Assembly (NCBI GenBank): GCA_936924635.1 | Contig: CAKZHP010000023.1 | Coordinates: 1 to 5,690 of the forward strand | Origin: an uncultured Propionibacteriaceae bacterium | GTDB taxonomy: Bacteria > Actinomycetota > Actinomycetes > Propionibacteriales > Propionibacteriaceae | Length of the DNA: 5,690 nucleotides | Direction of reading: 5' to 3' | Shown here: one piece after another, positions 1 through 5,613 of the stretch | Layout: every line of letters starts with the position of its first letter | Position numbering within the stretch: position 1 is the stretch's first letter | Made by a program: the position numbers and the translations under genes | Notes under the pieces: model-generated | Told to the model about the DNA's origin: nothing | The model's database searches: none | Seen by the model: only the letters and a program-made list of their open reading frames with translations

Positions 1-106
1 GCCGGGTGGCCGCCGCCAGCGACGCTGGCTCCGGCTCCGCCGACGCCCGCTCCAGGTGCGGCGCCGCCTCTGGCGACACCAACCACTGCGCTACCGCGAG
101 ATCCAC
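1..106 (-). CDS. N-terminal fragment of an unidentified protein, cut by the window edge
   Basis: Reading leftward from a GTG at 106 gives 35 codons without a stop to the window edge. The protein begins VDLAVAQWLVSPEAAPHLER (first V read as Met) and continues acidic and Ala-rich. About 31 of 35 codons end in G or C, as expected for a real gene in this genome. An in-frame TAG at 116-118 closes the frame just upstream, so the start must lie at 106 or further in. There is no Shine-Dalgarno; a TAGCCT hexamer ends 6 bases before the GTG, which fits a leaderless mRNA. The opening 'DLxxxxWLxSPEAxxxLERA' recalls the N-terminus of actinobacterial THUMP-like SAM-dependent methyltransferases. That is a weak recollection from a short stretch, so function is left open. 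It is divergent from the membrane protein gene at 177. Confidence 0.5.
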   Translation of the reverse strand, partial: MDLAVAQWLVSPEAAPHLERASAEPEPASLAAATR

Positions 107-112
107 CCGATC

Positions 113-118
113 AGGCTA
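113..118 (-). promoter_or_regulatory. putative -10 hexamer (TAGCCT) of a leaderless promoter
   Basis: On the minus strand TAGCCT matches the actinobacterial -10 pattern TANNNT and ends 6 bases before the GTG at 106, so transcription would begin at or next to the start codon. No recognisable TTGACA-like -35 is seen about 17 bases further up, which is common in actinobacteria. Six-base matches also occur by chance, so this is tentative. Confidence 0.35.
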
Positions 119-163
119 GTGGGGGCGCCGCTGGCGGGACTCGCGCCCGGCCAGCGCCAGCCC

Positions 164-169
164 TATGCT
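164..169 (+). promoter_or_regulatory. putative -10 hexamer (TATGCT) of a leaderless promoter
   Basis: TATGCT fits TANNNT and ends 7 bases before the ATG at 177, the spacing expected for a transcript starting on its own start codon. It overlaps the alternative ATG at 165, which would then lie upstream of the mRNA and could not be used. No clear -35 is visible near 141-146. Confidence 0.35.
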
Positions 170-176
170 CAGCGGC

Positions 177-524
177 ATGAAGGTGCTCAAGAACGTGTTC
201 CTCGTGCTGGGCCTGGTCGCAGTCGTCGCAGGGGTCGTGCTCCTCTTCCTGACCTACGCCGACGTGAACCGCATCTACGGAGTCGCGATCGCCAACCCCG
301 GTCAGGCGACCTACGCGGACCCGTTCCCTCGCGTGCTCCTCACGGTCGGCGTCTCCTTGCTGGGTGGCCTTCTGCTCGGCCTGGGCATCGGCCTGCCGCG
401 CCGTACGGGCGGCTCGGTGCGCGCCGAGGCCATCGACACGTACAAGCGCACGTCAGCGGCCGCGCCCGCCGACCTGTCGGCCGACCGCGTCACCGAGACC
501 GAGCGCCGCACCGACCTGGCCTGA
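177..524 (+). CDS. small two-pass membrane protein, function unknown
   Basis: The product is about 115 residues and I do not recognise its family. Residues 7-25 form a clean hydrophobic helix (FLVLGLVAVVAGVVLLFL) after a short Lys-containing N-terminus. Residues 28-52 make a polar loop with Tyr, Asn and Pro. Residues 53-73 form a second, Gly/Leu-rich helix (VGVSLLGGLLLGLGIGL) followed by Arg-Arg. The last 40 or so residues are hydrophilic, rich in Arg, Glu, Thr and Ala, and probably cytoplasmic by the positive-inside rule. That gives both termini inside and a short outer loop. There are two candidate ATGs, 165 and 177, and neither has a Shine-Dalgarno. I prefer 177 because a TATGCT hexamer overlaps the first ATG and is spaced for a leaderless start at the second. 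A strong hairpin terminator follows the stop, so the gene is probably a single-gene unit. The coding frame has high GC at third positions and ends in TGA. Confidence 0.75.
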   Translation: MKVLKNVFLVLGLVAVVAGVVLLFLTYADVNRIYGVAIANPGQATYADPFPRVLLTVGVSLLGGLLLGLGIGLPRRTGGSVRAEAIDTYKRTSAAAPADLSADRVTETERRTDLA

Positions 525-551
525 GGCCCGCCCTCGCCGGTCCCCGCAGAC

Positions 552-590
552 GGCCCGCCGCATCCATCCCCCCGGGTGCGGCGGGTCCTT
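552..590 (+). terminator. hairpin terminator after the membrane protein gene
   Basis: CCCGCCGCA (554-562) pairs perfectly with TGCGGCGGG (577-585). The stem extends inward through U563/G576, C564-G575 and C565-G574 to leave an 8-base loop, and outward by a G-U and a G-C pair. The sequence after it is TCCTT, only a weak T tract, as is usual for high-GC actinobacterial terminators. It sits about 28 bases after the stop at 524. Confidence 0.75.
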
Positions 591-599
591 CATGTCTGG

Positions 600-1018
600 C
601 CCCCGGCATTCGTCGGGACGGCCGCGCTCGGCCGGCTGCGCGAGATGGTGTTGGCCTGGCCCGTCGGCCCCACGGCCGTCGTGCCGACCCACGGTGACTG
701 GCAGCCCCGCAACTGGCTGGTCGACGACGGCGTGGTGAGGGCCATCGACTTCGGCCGCGCCGAGCTCCGGCCGGCGATGACCGACCTGGTGCGGGTCGCG
801 GCGGTCGACTTCTCCGGGCGGCCCGACCTGGAGCGCGCCTTCGTCGAGGGGGACGGCCGCGACCCACGCCTCGTCGACCCCGCGGCGTGGCACCGGGCGC
901 AGGTCATGGAGGGGCGATCGGTACGGCCGTCTGGGCGTACGCGGTCGGTGACGAGCCCTTCGAGGCCCAGGGCCGCCGCATGATCGACACGGTCCTGGCC
1001 GACCCAGCCGCCGGCTAG
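600..1018 (+). pseudogene. remnant of an aminoglycoside/choline-kinase-like phosphotransferase (APH family), truncated and frameshifted
   Basis: The frame through 600-911 encodes the C-lobe of an APH-type kinase. It has the Brenner catalytic loop THGDWQPRNWLV (690-725) with the HGD aspartate and the asparagine, then the metal-binding AIDFGRAELRP motif (742-774) and a helical tail. After codon GAG at 909-911 the frame breaks. Continuing from 914 in a frame offset by two bases gives AIGTAVWAYAVGDEPFEAQG, then RRMIDTVLADPAAG and TAG at 1016-1018, which is the natural end of this family. The unshifted frame instead runs into low-complexity sequence and stops at 981-983. Upstream, the N-lobe (roughly 120-150 residues in full-length members) is missing. 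The only plausible upstream start, GTG at 576, lies inside the terminator hairpin, and no Shine-Dalgarno or promoter is apparent. Family members phosphorylate small molecules or are of unknown substrate; nothing here indicates true antibiotic resistance. The tail is in good condition, so the decay looks recent, or the frameshift is a sequencing error. Confidence 0.75.
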
Positions 1019-1067
1019 CCGTCGCCCGCGCGGTGCAGCGCAGACGCCCGCAGCACGCCCAGGTGGG

Positions 1068-1592
1068 CTACCCCAGAGACCGCCCGACCGCACCATCGGC
1101 GCCGAGCACGGTCACCGACCAGCCGGCCGGGCGGCCGTCGACGTACGGGATCAGCCCGTGGAACTGCGCCACCCCGGGGTCGAACACCAGGGGCAGGAAG
1201 TGGCGGTCGCCCTCCCACAGCGGCAGGTCGAAGGTCAGCAGCCGGGTCAGCGGCACCCACTCCAGCTCGCCCTCGGGGTTGCGGTCGGGCGGCGTGCCCT
1301 CGTACGCGTCGACGACGAAGACGAAGCCGAACCAGTCCTCGCCGCCGGTGCCGAAGCCCGGCCAGGAGACGGTGCCGCGCAGTCGGACCGAGGTGGCCTC
1401 GATCCCCGCCTCCTCGCGCAGCTCGCGGCGCAGGGCGGCCACCACGTCCTCGTCCGGCTCGACCTTGCCGCCCAGCCCGTTGTACTTGCCGAGGTGCACG
1501 TCGTCGGGCCGGCCCAGCCGGTGGATCAGCAGCACGTCGCGGCCGTCGGGCGACAGCACGTAGCCGAGCACGCCGAGCACCGGCGCGTACAT
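1068..1592 (-). CDS. Nudix hydrolase, probable 8-oxo-dGTP diphosphatase (MutT/MutX type)
   Basis: This 174-residue protein is predicted to hydrolyse an oxidised nucleoside triphosphate such as 8-oxo-dGTP to the monophosphate, cleaning the nucleotide pool in the cytoplasm. The Nudix box GX5EX7REUXEEXGU is complete at residues 42-64: G42, E48, R56-E57-L58, E60-E61, G63, I64. E57, E60 and E61 are the expected metal and catalytic glutamates. The preceding HLGKYNGLGGKVE and the later DLPLWEGDRHFLPLVF (122-137) with FHGLIPY (144-150) resemble the MutX/MTH1-like 8-oxo-dGTPase group more than ADP-ribose pyrophosphatases. The substrate is inferred from that resemblance. Its ATG (1590-1592) shares one base with the tsaD stop (TGATG). 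There is no Shine-Dalgarno upstream, so translation probably depends on ribosomes reinitiating after tsaD. The frame is open further upstream inside tsaD, but that part is only tsaD read in another frame. It is the last gene of the operon and converges on the phosphotransferase remnant. Confidence 0.88.
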   Translation of the reverse strand: MYAPVLGVLGYVLSPDGRDVLLIHRLGRPDDVHLGKYNGLGGKVEPDEDVVAALRRELREEAGIEATSVRLRGTVSWPGFGTGGEDWFGFVFVVDAYEGTPPDRNPEGELEWVPLTRLLTFDLPLWEGDRHFLPLVFDPGVAQFHGLIPYVDGRPAGWSVTVLGADGAVGRSLG

Positions 1593-2635
1593 CAGACGAC
1601 GACGGTCGACACGGGGAGCCCGGAGTCGACGCCCAGGGTGAGCGGCGAGGGCCGTACGCCCGCCTGCACAGCGGCCGCACCCACGACGGCGATCATGGCG
1701 CCGTTGTCGGTGCACAGGCCCGGCCGGGGTCGGCGCAGGGTGATGCCGGCGGCAGCCGTACGCTCCTCGAGCAGCGCGCGCAGCCGGGAGTTGGCCGCCA
1801 CCCCGCCGCCGATGACCAGACGGTCGATGCCCTCGTGCTGGCAGGCGTCGACGGCCTTGGCGGTGAGCACGTCGCAGACGGCCTCCTGGAAGGAGGCGGC
1901 GACGTCGGCGACCGGCACGTCCTCACCATCGCGGCGCCTGGTCTCCACCCAGCGGGCCACCGCGGTCTTGAGGCCCGAGAACGAGAAGTCGAAGCGGTGC
2001 CGCTCCAGGTCCTTGCGCGAGGTCAACCCGCGCGGGAAGGCGATCGCCCTGGGGTCGCCGTCGGCGGCGGCCTTGTCGATCACCGGGCCGCCGGGGTACG
2101 GCAGGCCGAGCAGGCGGGCCACCTTGTCGTACGCCTCCCCTGCCGCGTCGTCGATCGTCGACCCGAGCTCGCGGACCGAGGTGGCGATGTCGTCGACCCG
2201 CAGCAGCGAGGTATGGCCCCCGGACACCAGCAGCGCGACCGCCGGCATCGGCAGCGGGCCGTGGTCGAGGAGGTCGACGGCGACGTGGCCGACGAGGTGG
2301 TTGACGCCGTAGAGCGGCTTGTTCAGCGCCACGGCCAGCGCCTTGGCGGTGGCGACGCCCACCACCAGCGCCGACACCAGGCCGGGCCCAGCGGTGACGG
2401 CGATCGCGTCCACCTCGGAGAGGTCGACGTCGGCGTCGGCGCAGGCGCGCTCCAGGGCAGGCCGCATGGCCTCCAGGTGGGCGCGGGACGCGACCTCGGG
2501 CACCACACCGCCGAAGCGGGCGTGCAGGTCCACCGAGGAGGCGACCTGGTTGGCGAGCAGCTGGTCGCCACGCACGATGCCGACGCCGGTCTCGTCACAG
2601 CTCGACTCGATGCCGAGCACCAGCGGCGCGCTCAT
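1592..2635 (-). CDS. tsaD: tRNA N6-threonylcarbamoyladenosine transferase subunit TsaD
   Basis: TsaD (YgjD/Gcp/Kae1 family, ASKHA fold, 347 residues, normal length) is the catalytic subunit that transfers threonylcarbamoyl from its AMP ester to A37 of tRNAs reading ANN codons. It works with TsaB and TsaE, both encoded just upstream. Visible landmarks are LGIESSCDETGVG near the N-terminus (7-19), the GGVVPEVASRAHLE motif (42-55), TAGPGLVSALVVG (81-93), NHLVGHV with metal ligands H113 and H117, LLVSGGHTSLL (135-145), the FSFSGLKTA motif, GGGVAANSRLR, and LCTDNGAMI with the third metal ligand about D310. The usual glutamate between the two histidines (NHxEGH) is valine here; I believe variation at this spot is common in actinobacteria. 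The start is fixed at 2635 by a perfect GGAGGT 9 bases upstream and by an ATGA overlap with the rimI stop. The frame is open further upstream, but those codons lie within rimI and do not look like TsaD. Confidence 0.97.
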   Translation of the reverse strand: MSAPLVLGIESSCDETGVGIVRGDQLLANQVASSVDLHARFGGVVPEVASRAHLEAMRPALERACADADVDLSEVDAIAVTAGPGLVSALVVGVATAKALAVALNKPLYGVNHLVGHVAVDLLDHGPLPMPAVALLVSGGHTSLLRVDDIATSVRELGSTIDDAAGEAYDKVARLLGLPYPGGPVIDKAAADGDPRAIAFPRGLTSRKDLERHRFDFSFSGLKTAVARWVETRRRDGEDVPVADVAASFQEAVCDVLTAKAVDACQHEGIDRLVIGGGVAANSRLRALLEERTAAAGITLRRPRPGLCTDNGAMIAVVGAAAVQAGVRPSPLTLGVDSGLPVSTVVV

Positions 2636-3099
2636 GCGGTCACCACCTCCAGCTCTGCCGGCTCGACGAAGGAGAGCTCCATCACCACGGCGTCGCGGCC
2701 GCTGCCGTAGTAGTCGGCGCGGCGGTCGATGGGCAGGAAGCCCGCCCCCTCGTACAGGCGCTGGGCCGCGTCGTTGCCGTCCTCGACCTCCAGCAGCATG
2801 CGGCTGGCCCCGGTGGCCTGGGCCCACAGGATGCCCGCGCGCAGCAGCTGGCGCGCGATGCCCTGGCCGCGAGAGGCCGGCTCCACCACGACGCGGAGCA
2901 GGTCGGCGAAGTCGCCGGTGGTCTGGAAGGTCGCCACCGCGATCACACGCCCGTCGGCGTCGCGGTCCACCAGCACGTACCGGTCGGCCGCCGTGAGCTC
3001 CGACGCCCACGCCTCGCGCGACCAGCCGGTGGTGAAGCCGGAGCCCTCCAGCGCGACGATGTCGTCGAGGTCCTCGGCGCGGGCGGGCGAGACGATCAC
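2632..3099 (-). CDS. rimI: ribosomal-protein/protein N-terminal alanine acetyltransferase RimI
   Basis: A 155-residue single-domain GNAT acetyltransferase. RimI moves acetyl from acetyl-CoA to the N-terminal amine of ribosomal protein S18, and actinobacterial versions may have wider targets. The acetyl-CoA loop is LRVVVEPASRGQGIARQLL (68-86), containing the RGQGIA signature (77-82). The catalytic region MLLEVEDGNDAAQRLYEGAGF (101-121) places E104 and Y116 where the general base (E103) and general acid (Y115) of the enteric enzyme sit. The C-terminal RRADYYGSGRDAVVMEL is also typical. Where enteric RimI has VRxSN after the catalytic glutamate, this protein has VEDGN, so one arginine is absent. 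The start is GTG at 3097-3099, supported by AGGAGG 5 bases upstream and a GTGA overlap with the tsaB stop. Its own TGA overlaps the tsaD ATG. Conserved linkage with tsaB and tsaD supports rimI over a generic GNAT. Confidence 0.93.
   Translation of the reverse strand: MIVSPARAEDLDDIVALEGSGFTTGWSREAWASELTAADRYVLVDRDADGRVIAVATFQTTGDFADLLRVVVEPASRGQGIARQLLRAGILWAQATGASRMLLEVEDGNDAAQRLYEGAGFLPIDRRADYYGSGRDAVVMELSFVEPAELEVVTA
2645..2650 (-). promoter_or_regulatory. ribosome binding site of tsaD (GGAGGT)
   Basis: GGAGGT lies 9 bases before the ATG at 2635, inside the end of rimI. It decides the tsaD start, since the reading frame itself continues far upstream with other possible start codons. Confidence 0.8.
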
Positions 3100-3752
3100 G
3101 GGTGCCTCCTCGGCAGCGCGGACTTCACGGTCGTGGGCACCTCGGCGTCGGGGCGGCGCAGGTAGAGCGGCTCGGTGCCGGCGTCGGGCAGGCGCTCCGC
3201 GTGCGCGGCGAGCACGCCGGCGTCGAGGGCGTACGGGACTCCCCCCTGCACCGCGTCGGGGTAGAGCTCCGCGCCGGGACCGACGACCGGCAGGTGCGGC
3301 AGCTCGGTCGGCCGGGTGACCTCCGGGCCGCCGGTGCGGGCGCCGCGGGCGTCGTACGCGGCCCAGTAGAGCTCCTTGCGGCGGGCGTCGGTGGCGACCA
3401 GGTACGGGCCGCTGGGGCCGGTGGCGGCGTGCTGCAGGGCGACCACGTCGAGGCTGCAGACGCCCTTGAGCGGCACGTCGAGCACGAACGCGAGCGTCTG
3501 CGCCGTGACGATGCCGACGCGCAGACCGGTGAACGGGCCGGGGCCGAGGCCGACGACCACCCCGGCGAGGTCACCGAGGGTGATGCCGGCCTGCTCGACG
3601 ACCTCGCTCACCAGCGGCATCAGCGACTCGGCGTGAGCGTTGTGGCGGGGTACGGACCCGGTGGCCAGCACCTCGCCCTGCCGCGCCACCCCGGCGCAGA
3701 CGCCGGTGGCCGTGTCGATGCCCAGCCACAGGCCGGTGCCCACCTCACTCAT
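3096..3752 (-). CDS. tsaB: tRNA threonylcarbamoyladenosine biosynthesis protein TsaB
   Basis: TsaB (YeaZ family, 218 residues, normal size) is the catalytically inactive paralogue of TsaD. It dimerises with TsaD and scaffolds the t6A complex with TsaE. The N-terminal strand LWLGIDTATG (8-17) is the family's degenerate ASKHA phosphate loop. VVGLGPGPFTGLRVGI (66-81) is the hallmark GPGxFTGLR motif. VATDARRKELYWAAYD (119-134) matches the conserved DARRxEVY segment, and PLYLRRPDAEVP (195-206) is the typical C-terminal ending. Residues 36-52 (RHNAHAESLMPLVSEVV) correspond to the usual helix with the HSE/HAE motif. The ATG at 3752 has GGAGGAG 4 bases before it. The start overlaps the end of tsaE by 8 bases and the TGA overlaps the GTG of rimI, so neighbours on both sides are coupled. 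Confidence 0.96.
   Translation of the reverse strand: MSEVGTGLWLGIDTATGVCAGVARQGEVLATGSVPRHNAHAESLMPLVSEVVEQAGITLGDLAGVVVGLGPGPFTGLRVGIVTAQTLAFVLDVPLKGVCSLDVVALQHAATGPSGPYLVATDARRKELYWAAYDARGARTGGPEVTRPTELPHLPVVGPGAELYPDAVQGGVPYALDAGVLAAHAERLPDAGTEPLYLRRPDAEVPTTVKSALPRRHP
3105..3110 (-). promoter_or_regulatory. ribosome binding site of rimI (AGGAGG)
   Basis: A perfect AGGAGG lies 5 bases before the GTG at 3099, within the end of tsaB. It supports the GTG start and shows that rimI has its own strong site as well as the stop/start overlap. Confidence 0.8.
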
Positions 3753-4236
3753 CGCGCTCCTCCGGGGTGGTGTCGATCTGCAGGTCGACGCCTGCCCAGC
3801 GCGGGCCGAAGCCGGTGAGCGTGACCGTACGGGTCTCGTCCTCGGGGTCGAGGGAGCGGTCGATGCGCACCTCGAGGCGGCTGTCGGAGAGCTGCTCGGC
3901 CTTGCCCTGGCCCCACTCCACGACCGTCACCGAGTCGGCCATCGACTCGTCGAGGTCGAGGTCGTCCACCTCGGCCAGGTCGGCGAGCCGGTAGGCGTCG
4001 ACGTGCACCAGGCCCGCGTTGCCCGTACGCGACCGGTGCACCCGCGACAGCACGAACGTCGGTGAGATGACGGCACCCTCGACGTCGAGCCCGGCACCGA
4101 TGCCCTGCGTGAGGGCGGTCTTGCCAGCACCCAGCTCGCCGAGCGCGAGCACCAGGTCACCCCGCTGAAGCAGCGCGGCCAACCGGCGCCCCAGGGCGTG
4201 CATGTGCGCCGCCGTCGGCACGCTCACCTGCGCCAC
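3745..4236 (-). CDS. tsaE: tRNA threonylcarbamoyladenosine biosynthesis ATPase TsaE
   Basis: TsaE (YjeE family, 163 residues) is the small P-loop ATPase that binds the TsaB-TsaD complex and is needed for repeated rounds of t6A synthesis. The Walker A motif is GELGAGKTALTQGI (33-46), with K39 and T40 contacting phosphate. ISPTFVLSRVH (57-67) is the conserved switch-like segment. LVHVDAYRL (76-84) carries the acidic metal ligand D80, and VVEWGQG (105-111) with E107-W108 is the family's EW motif; the residue after WG is Gln rather than the often seen Glu. The start is the GTG at 4236, with a purine-rich GAGAGGGGAG just before it. An ATG at 4203 (residue 12) is possible but would remove the first conserved residues. 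The gene lies 57 bases after the helicase stop. In mycobacteria alr precedes tsaE in the same cluster; here a helicase takes that place. Confidence 0.95.
   Translation of the reverse strand: MAQVSVPTAAHMHALGRRLAALLQRGDLVLALGELGAGKTALTQGIGAGLDVEGAVISPTFVLSRVHRSRTGNAGLVHVDAYRLADLAEVDDLDLDESMADSVTVVEWGQGKAEQLSDSRLEVRIDRSLDPEDETRTVTLTGFGPRWAGVDLQIDTTPEERDE
3757..3763 (-). promoter_or_regulatory. ribosome binding site of tsaB (GGAGGAG)
   Basis: GGAGGAG sits 4 bases before the ATG at 3752 and inside the last codons of tsaE. It supports that start, which overlaps tsaE by 8 bases. Confidence 0.75.
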
Positions 4237-4253
4237 GGGCTCCCCTCTCGATC

Positions 4254-4270
4254 GGTCGGCAGCACCGACC
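4254..4270 (-). other. short perfect hairpin in the helicase-tsaE gap
   Basis: GGTCGG and CCGACC form a perfect 6-bp stem around a 5-base loop in the 57-base gap between the helicase stop (4294) and the tsaE start (4236). On the minus strand it is followed by GATCGAGAGGGG, with no T tract, so it is at best a weak terminator or attenuator. It could equally be chance in such GC-rich sequence. Confidence 0.35.
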
Positions 4271-4293
4271 AGGGCGCTGCCGCGGCGGTCATG

Positions 4294-5613
4294 CTACGAC
4301 CAGTTGCGGCGGCCAGCCTTGTACGGACGGCCCTGCCCACGCTGCGGACGCCGCGCGGCGGGCTTGGGGGCGACGATCGCGTCGTACTGATCCTGCGTGA
4401 TCGGGTCCCGCTCCTCCCAGGTGCCGGCGAGCTCGCGGACCTCGTCGGAGTCAGGCCGCACCTCGACGAACGGCGCGTCGATGCCGGCCATCTTGGCGTT
4501 CATGCTGACCTGGCGGCGCTGGTGGCGCAGCAGCACGTTGACGACGACACCCTCGGTGCCGGCACGCGCCGTGCGGCCAGCGCGGTGCAGGTAGTCCTTG
4601 CTGTTCATGGGCGGGTCGGCCTGGAGTACCAGCGACACGTCGTCGACGTGGATGCCGCGAGCCGCCACGTCGGTGGCCACGAGCACCGGGACGGTGCCGT
4701 CGCGGAAGGCGCCCAGGATGCGGGCGCGCGCCCCCTGACGGAGCCCCCCGTGCAGGGCACCGGCCATGATCCCCGCGTCACGGAAGCGCTCGGCGACGCG
4801 GTCGGCGCCCTGCTGCGTGCGGACGAAGACCAGCGTGCGTCCCTCCGACTCGCGCGCAGCGACCCGGTTCACAAGCTCGTTCTTGTCGTGCGGGGCGGTC
4901 ACCCAGAACACGTGGCGCATGGTGGTGACCGACGCCGTCTCCGGGTCGACCTCGTGGGTCACCGGGTCGTGCAGGTAGCGCTTCACGAGCCCGTCGATGG
5001 CCTCGTCGAGGGTCGCGGAGAACAGCAGCCGCTGCCCGTCGCCGGGGGTGGCGTCGACGATGGTGGTGACGGCCGGCCAGAAGCCGAGGTCGGCCATGTG
5101 GTCGGCCTCGTCGAGCACGGTCACCTGCACCGACGAGAGGTCGGCGGTGCCCTGCTCCATGAGGTCGATGAGCCGGCCCGGGGTCGCCACCACGATGTCG
5201 GTGCCGCGCTCGAAGGCGCGGATCTGAGGACCGTACGGCATCCCGCCCGCGACCAGCGCGACGCTCATGTGCAGGGAGTGCGCGAGCGGGGAGAGCACAT
5301 CGGCCACCTGCAGCGCGAGCTCGCGAGTGGGCACCAGCACCAGGCCGCGCACGCCGAAGCCCTTGGTCTGCTCCAGCCGGGCCAGCATGGGGAGGCCGAA
5401 GCCGAGGGTCTTGCCGGAGCCGGTCTGGCCGCGGCCGAGCACGTCACGTCCTGCGAGGGCGTCGGGGATGGTCGCCGCCTGGATCGGGAACGGCTCGACG
5501 ATGCCCTGAGCGGCGAGCGCGCCGACGAGGTCGTCGGGCAGGCCCATGGCCGCGAAGCTGGAGCCCTCAGGCACGTCGGCGACGGCCACGTCGTCGCTGC
5601 CGGACCACTCCAT
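4294..5613 (-). CDS. DEAD-box ATP-dependent RNA helicase
   Basis: A superfamily 2 RNA helicase of at least 439 residues that uses ATP to unwind RNA, likely in RNA turnover or ribosome assembly. All signature motifs are present in order: a Q-motif region SFAAMGL...PFPIQ (19-45), Walker A GQTGSGKT (62-69), Ia PTRELA (95-100), GG (123-124), Ib TPGR (144-147), II DEAD (168-171), III SAT (199-201), IV LVFVRT (261-266), V ATDVAARGI (313-321) and VI HRAGRTAR (343-350). The C-terminal tail is short and basic (RRPQRGQGRPYKAGRRNWS) and probably binds RNA. The subfamily (RhlE-like or other) cannot be settled by eye, so no symbol is given. The ATG at 5613 has no Shine-Dalgarno, and the frame stays open upstream to the window edge, encoding an Arg/Pro/Gly-rich stretch typical of such helicases' disordered ends. 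The true start may therefore lie beyond 5690. Confidence 0.93.
   Translation of the reverse strand: MEWSGSDDVAVADVPEGSSFAAMGLPDDLVGALAAQGIVEPFPIQAATIPDALAGRDVLGRGQTGSGKTLGFGLPMLARLEQTKGFGVRGLVLVPTRELALQVADVLSPLAHSLHMSVALVAGGMPYGPQIRAFERGTDIVVATPGRLIDLMEQGTADLSSVQVTVLDEADHMADLGFWPAVTTIVDATPGDGQRLLFSATLDEAIDGLVKRYLHDPVTHEVDPETASVTTMRHVFWVTAPHDKNELVNRVAARESEGRTLVFVRTQQGADRVAERFRDAGIMAGALHGGLRQGARARILGAFRDGTVPVLVATDVAARGIHVDDVSLVLQADPPMNSKDYLHRAGRTARAGTEGVVVNVLLRHQRRQVSMNAKMAGIDAPFVEVRPDSDEVRELAGTWEERDPITQDQYDAIVAPKPAARRPQRGQGRPYKAGRRNWS

Noticed and set aside
56..697. Plus-strand 213-codon open frame across the left end
   Set aside because: Arg/Pro/Gly-rich product with no domain sense. It crosses the membrane protein gene, the terminator and the phosphotransferase remnant in another frame; a GC-rich shadow frame.
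1019..1067. Possible bidirectional terminator between the phosphotransferase remnant and the Nudix gene
   Set aside because: Only 3-4 bp stems can be drawn and there is no T tract on either strand, so nothing supportable.
2270..2310. Loss of the usual Glu between the TsaD metal histidines (NHLVGH instead of NHxEGH)
   Set aside because: Both histidines and the later aspartate ligand are intact, and actinobacterial TsaD proteins vary here, so I do not read it as inactivation.
1158..2312. Plus-strand 384-codon open frame antisense to the Nudix gene and tsaD
   Set aside because: Lies opposite two well-supported genes. The product is low-complexity (Gln/Ser/Arg-rich) and has no recognisable motifs.
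1835..2710. Plus-strand 291-codon open frame antisense to tsaD
   Set aside because: Composition (His/Gly/Asp/Val-rich repeats such as HHQRRHQ) is that of a mirrored GC-rich gene; tsaD on the other strand is unambiguous.
2770..2800. RimI VEDGN in place of VRxSN after the catalytic Glu
   Set aside because: The catalytic Glu104 and Tyr116 are kept, and similar acidic variants occur in actinobacterial RimI as I remember them; not strong enough to report as unusual.
2636..3010. A long N-terminal extension of TsaD
   Set aside because: The frame is open upstream of 2635, but those codons are rimI read in another frame. A perfect ribosome site and the ATGA overlap fix the start at 2635.
3102..3818. 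Plus-strand 238-codon open frame antisense to tsaB
   Set aside because: Same shadow behaviour; tsaB has family motifs along its full length.
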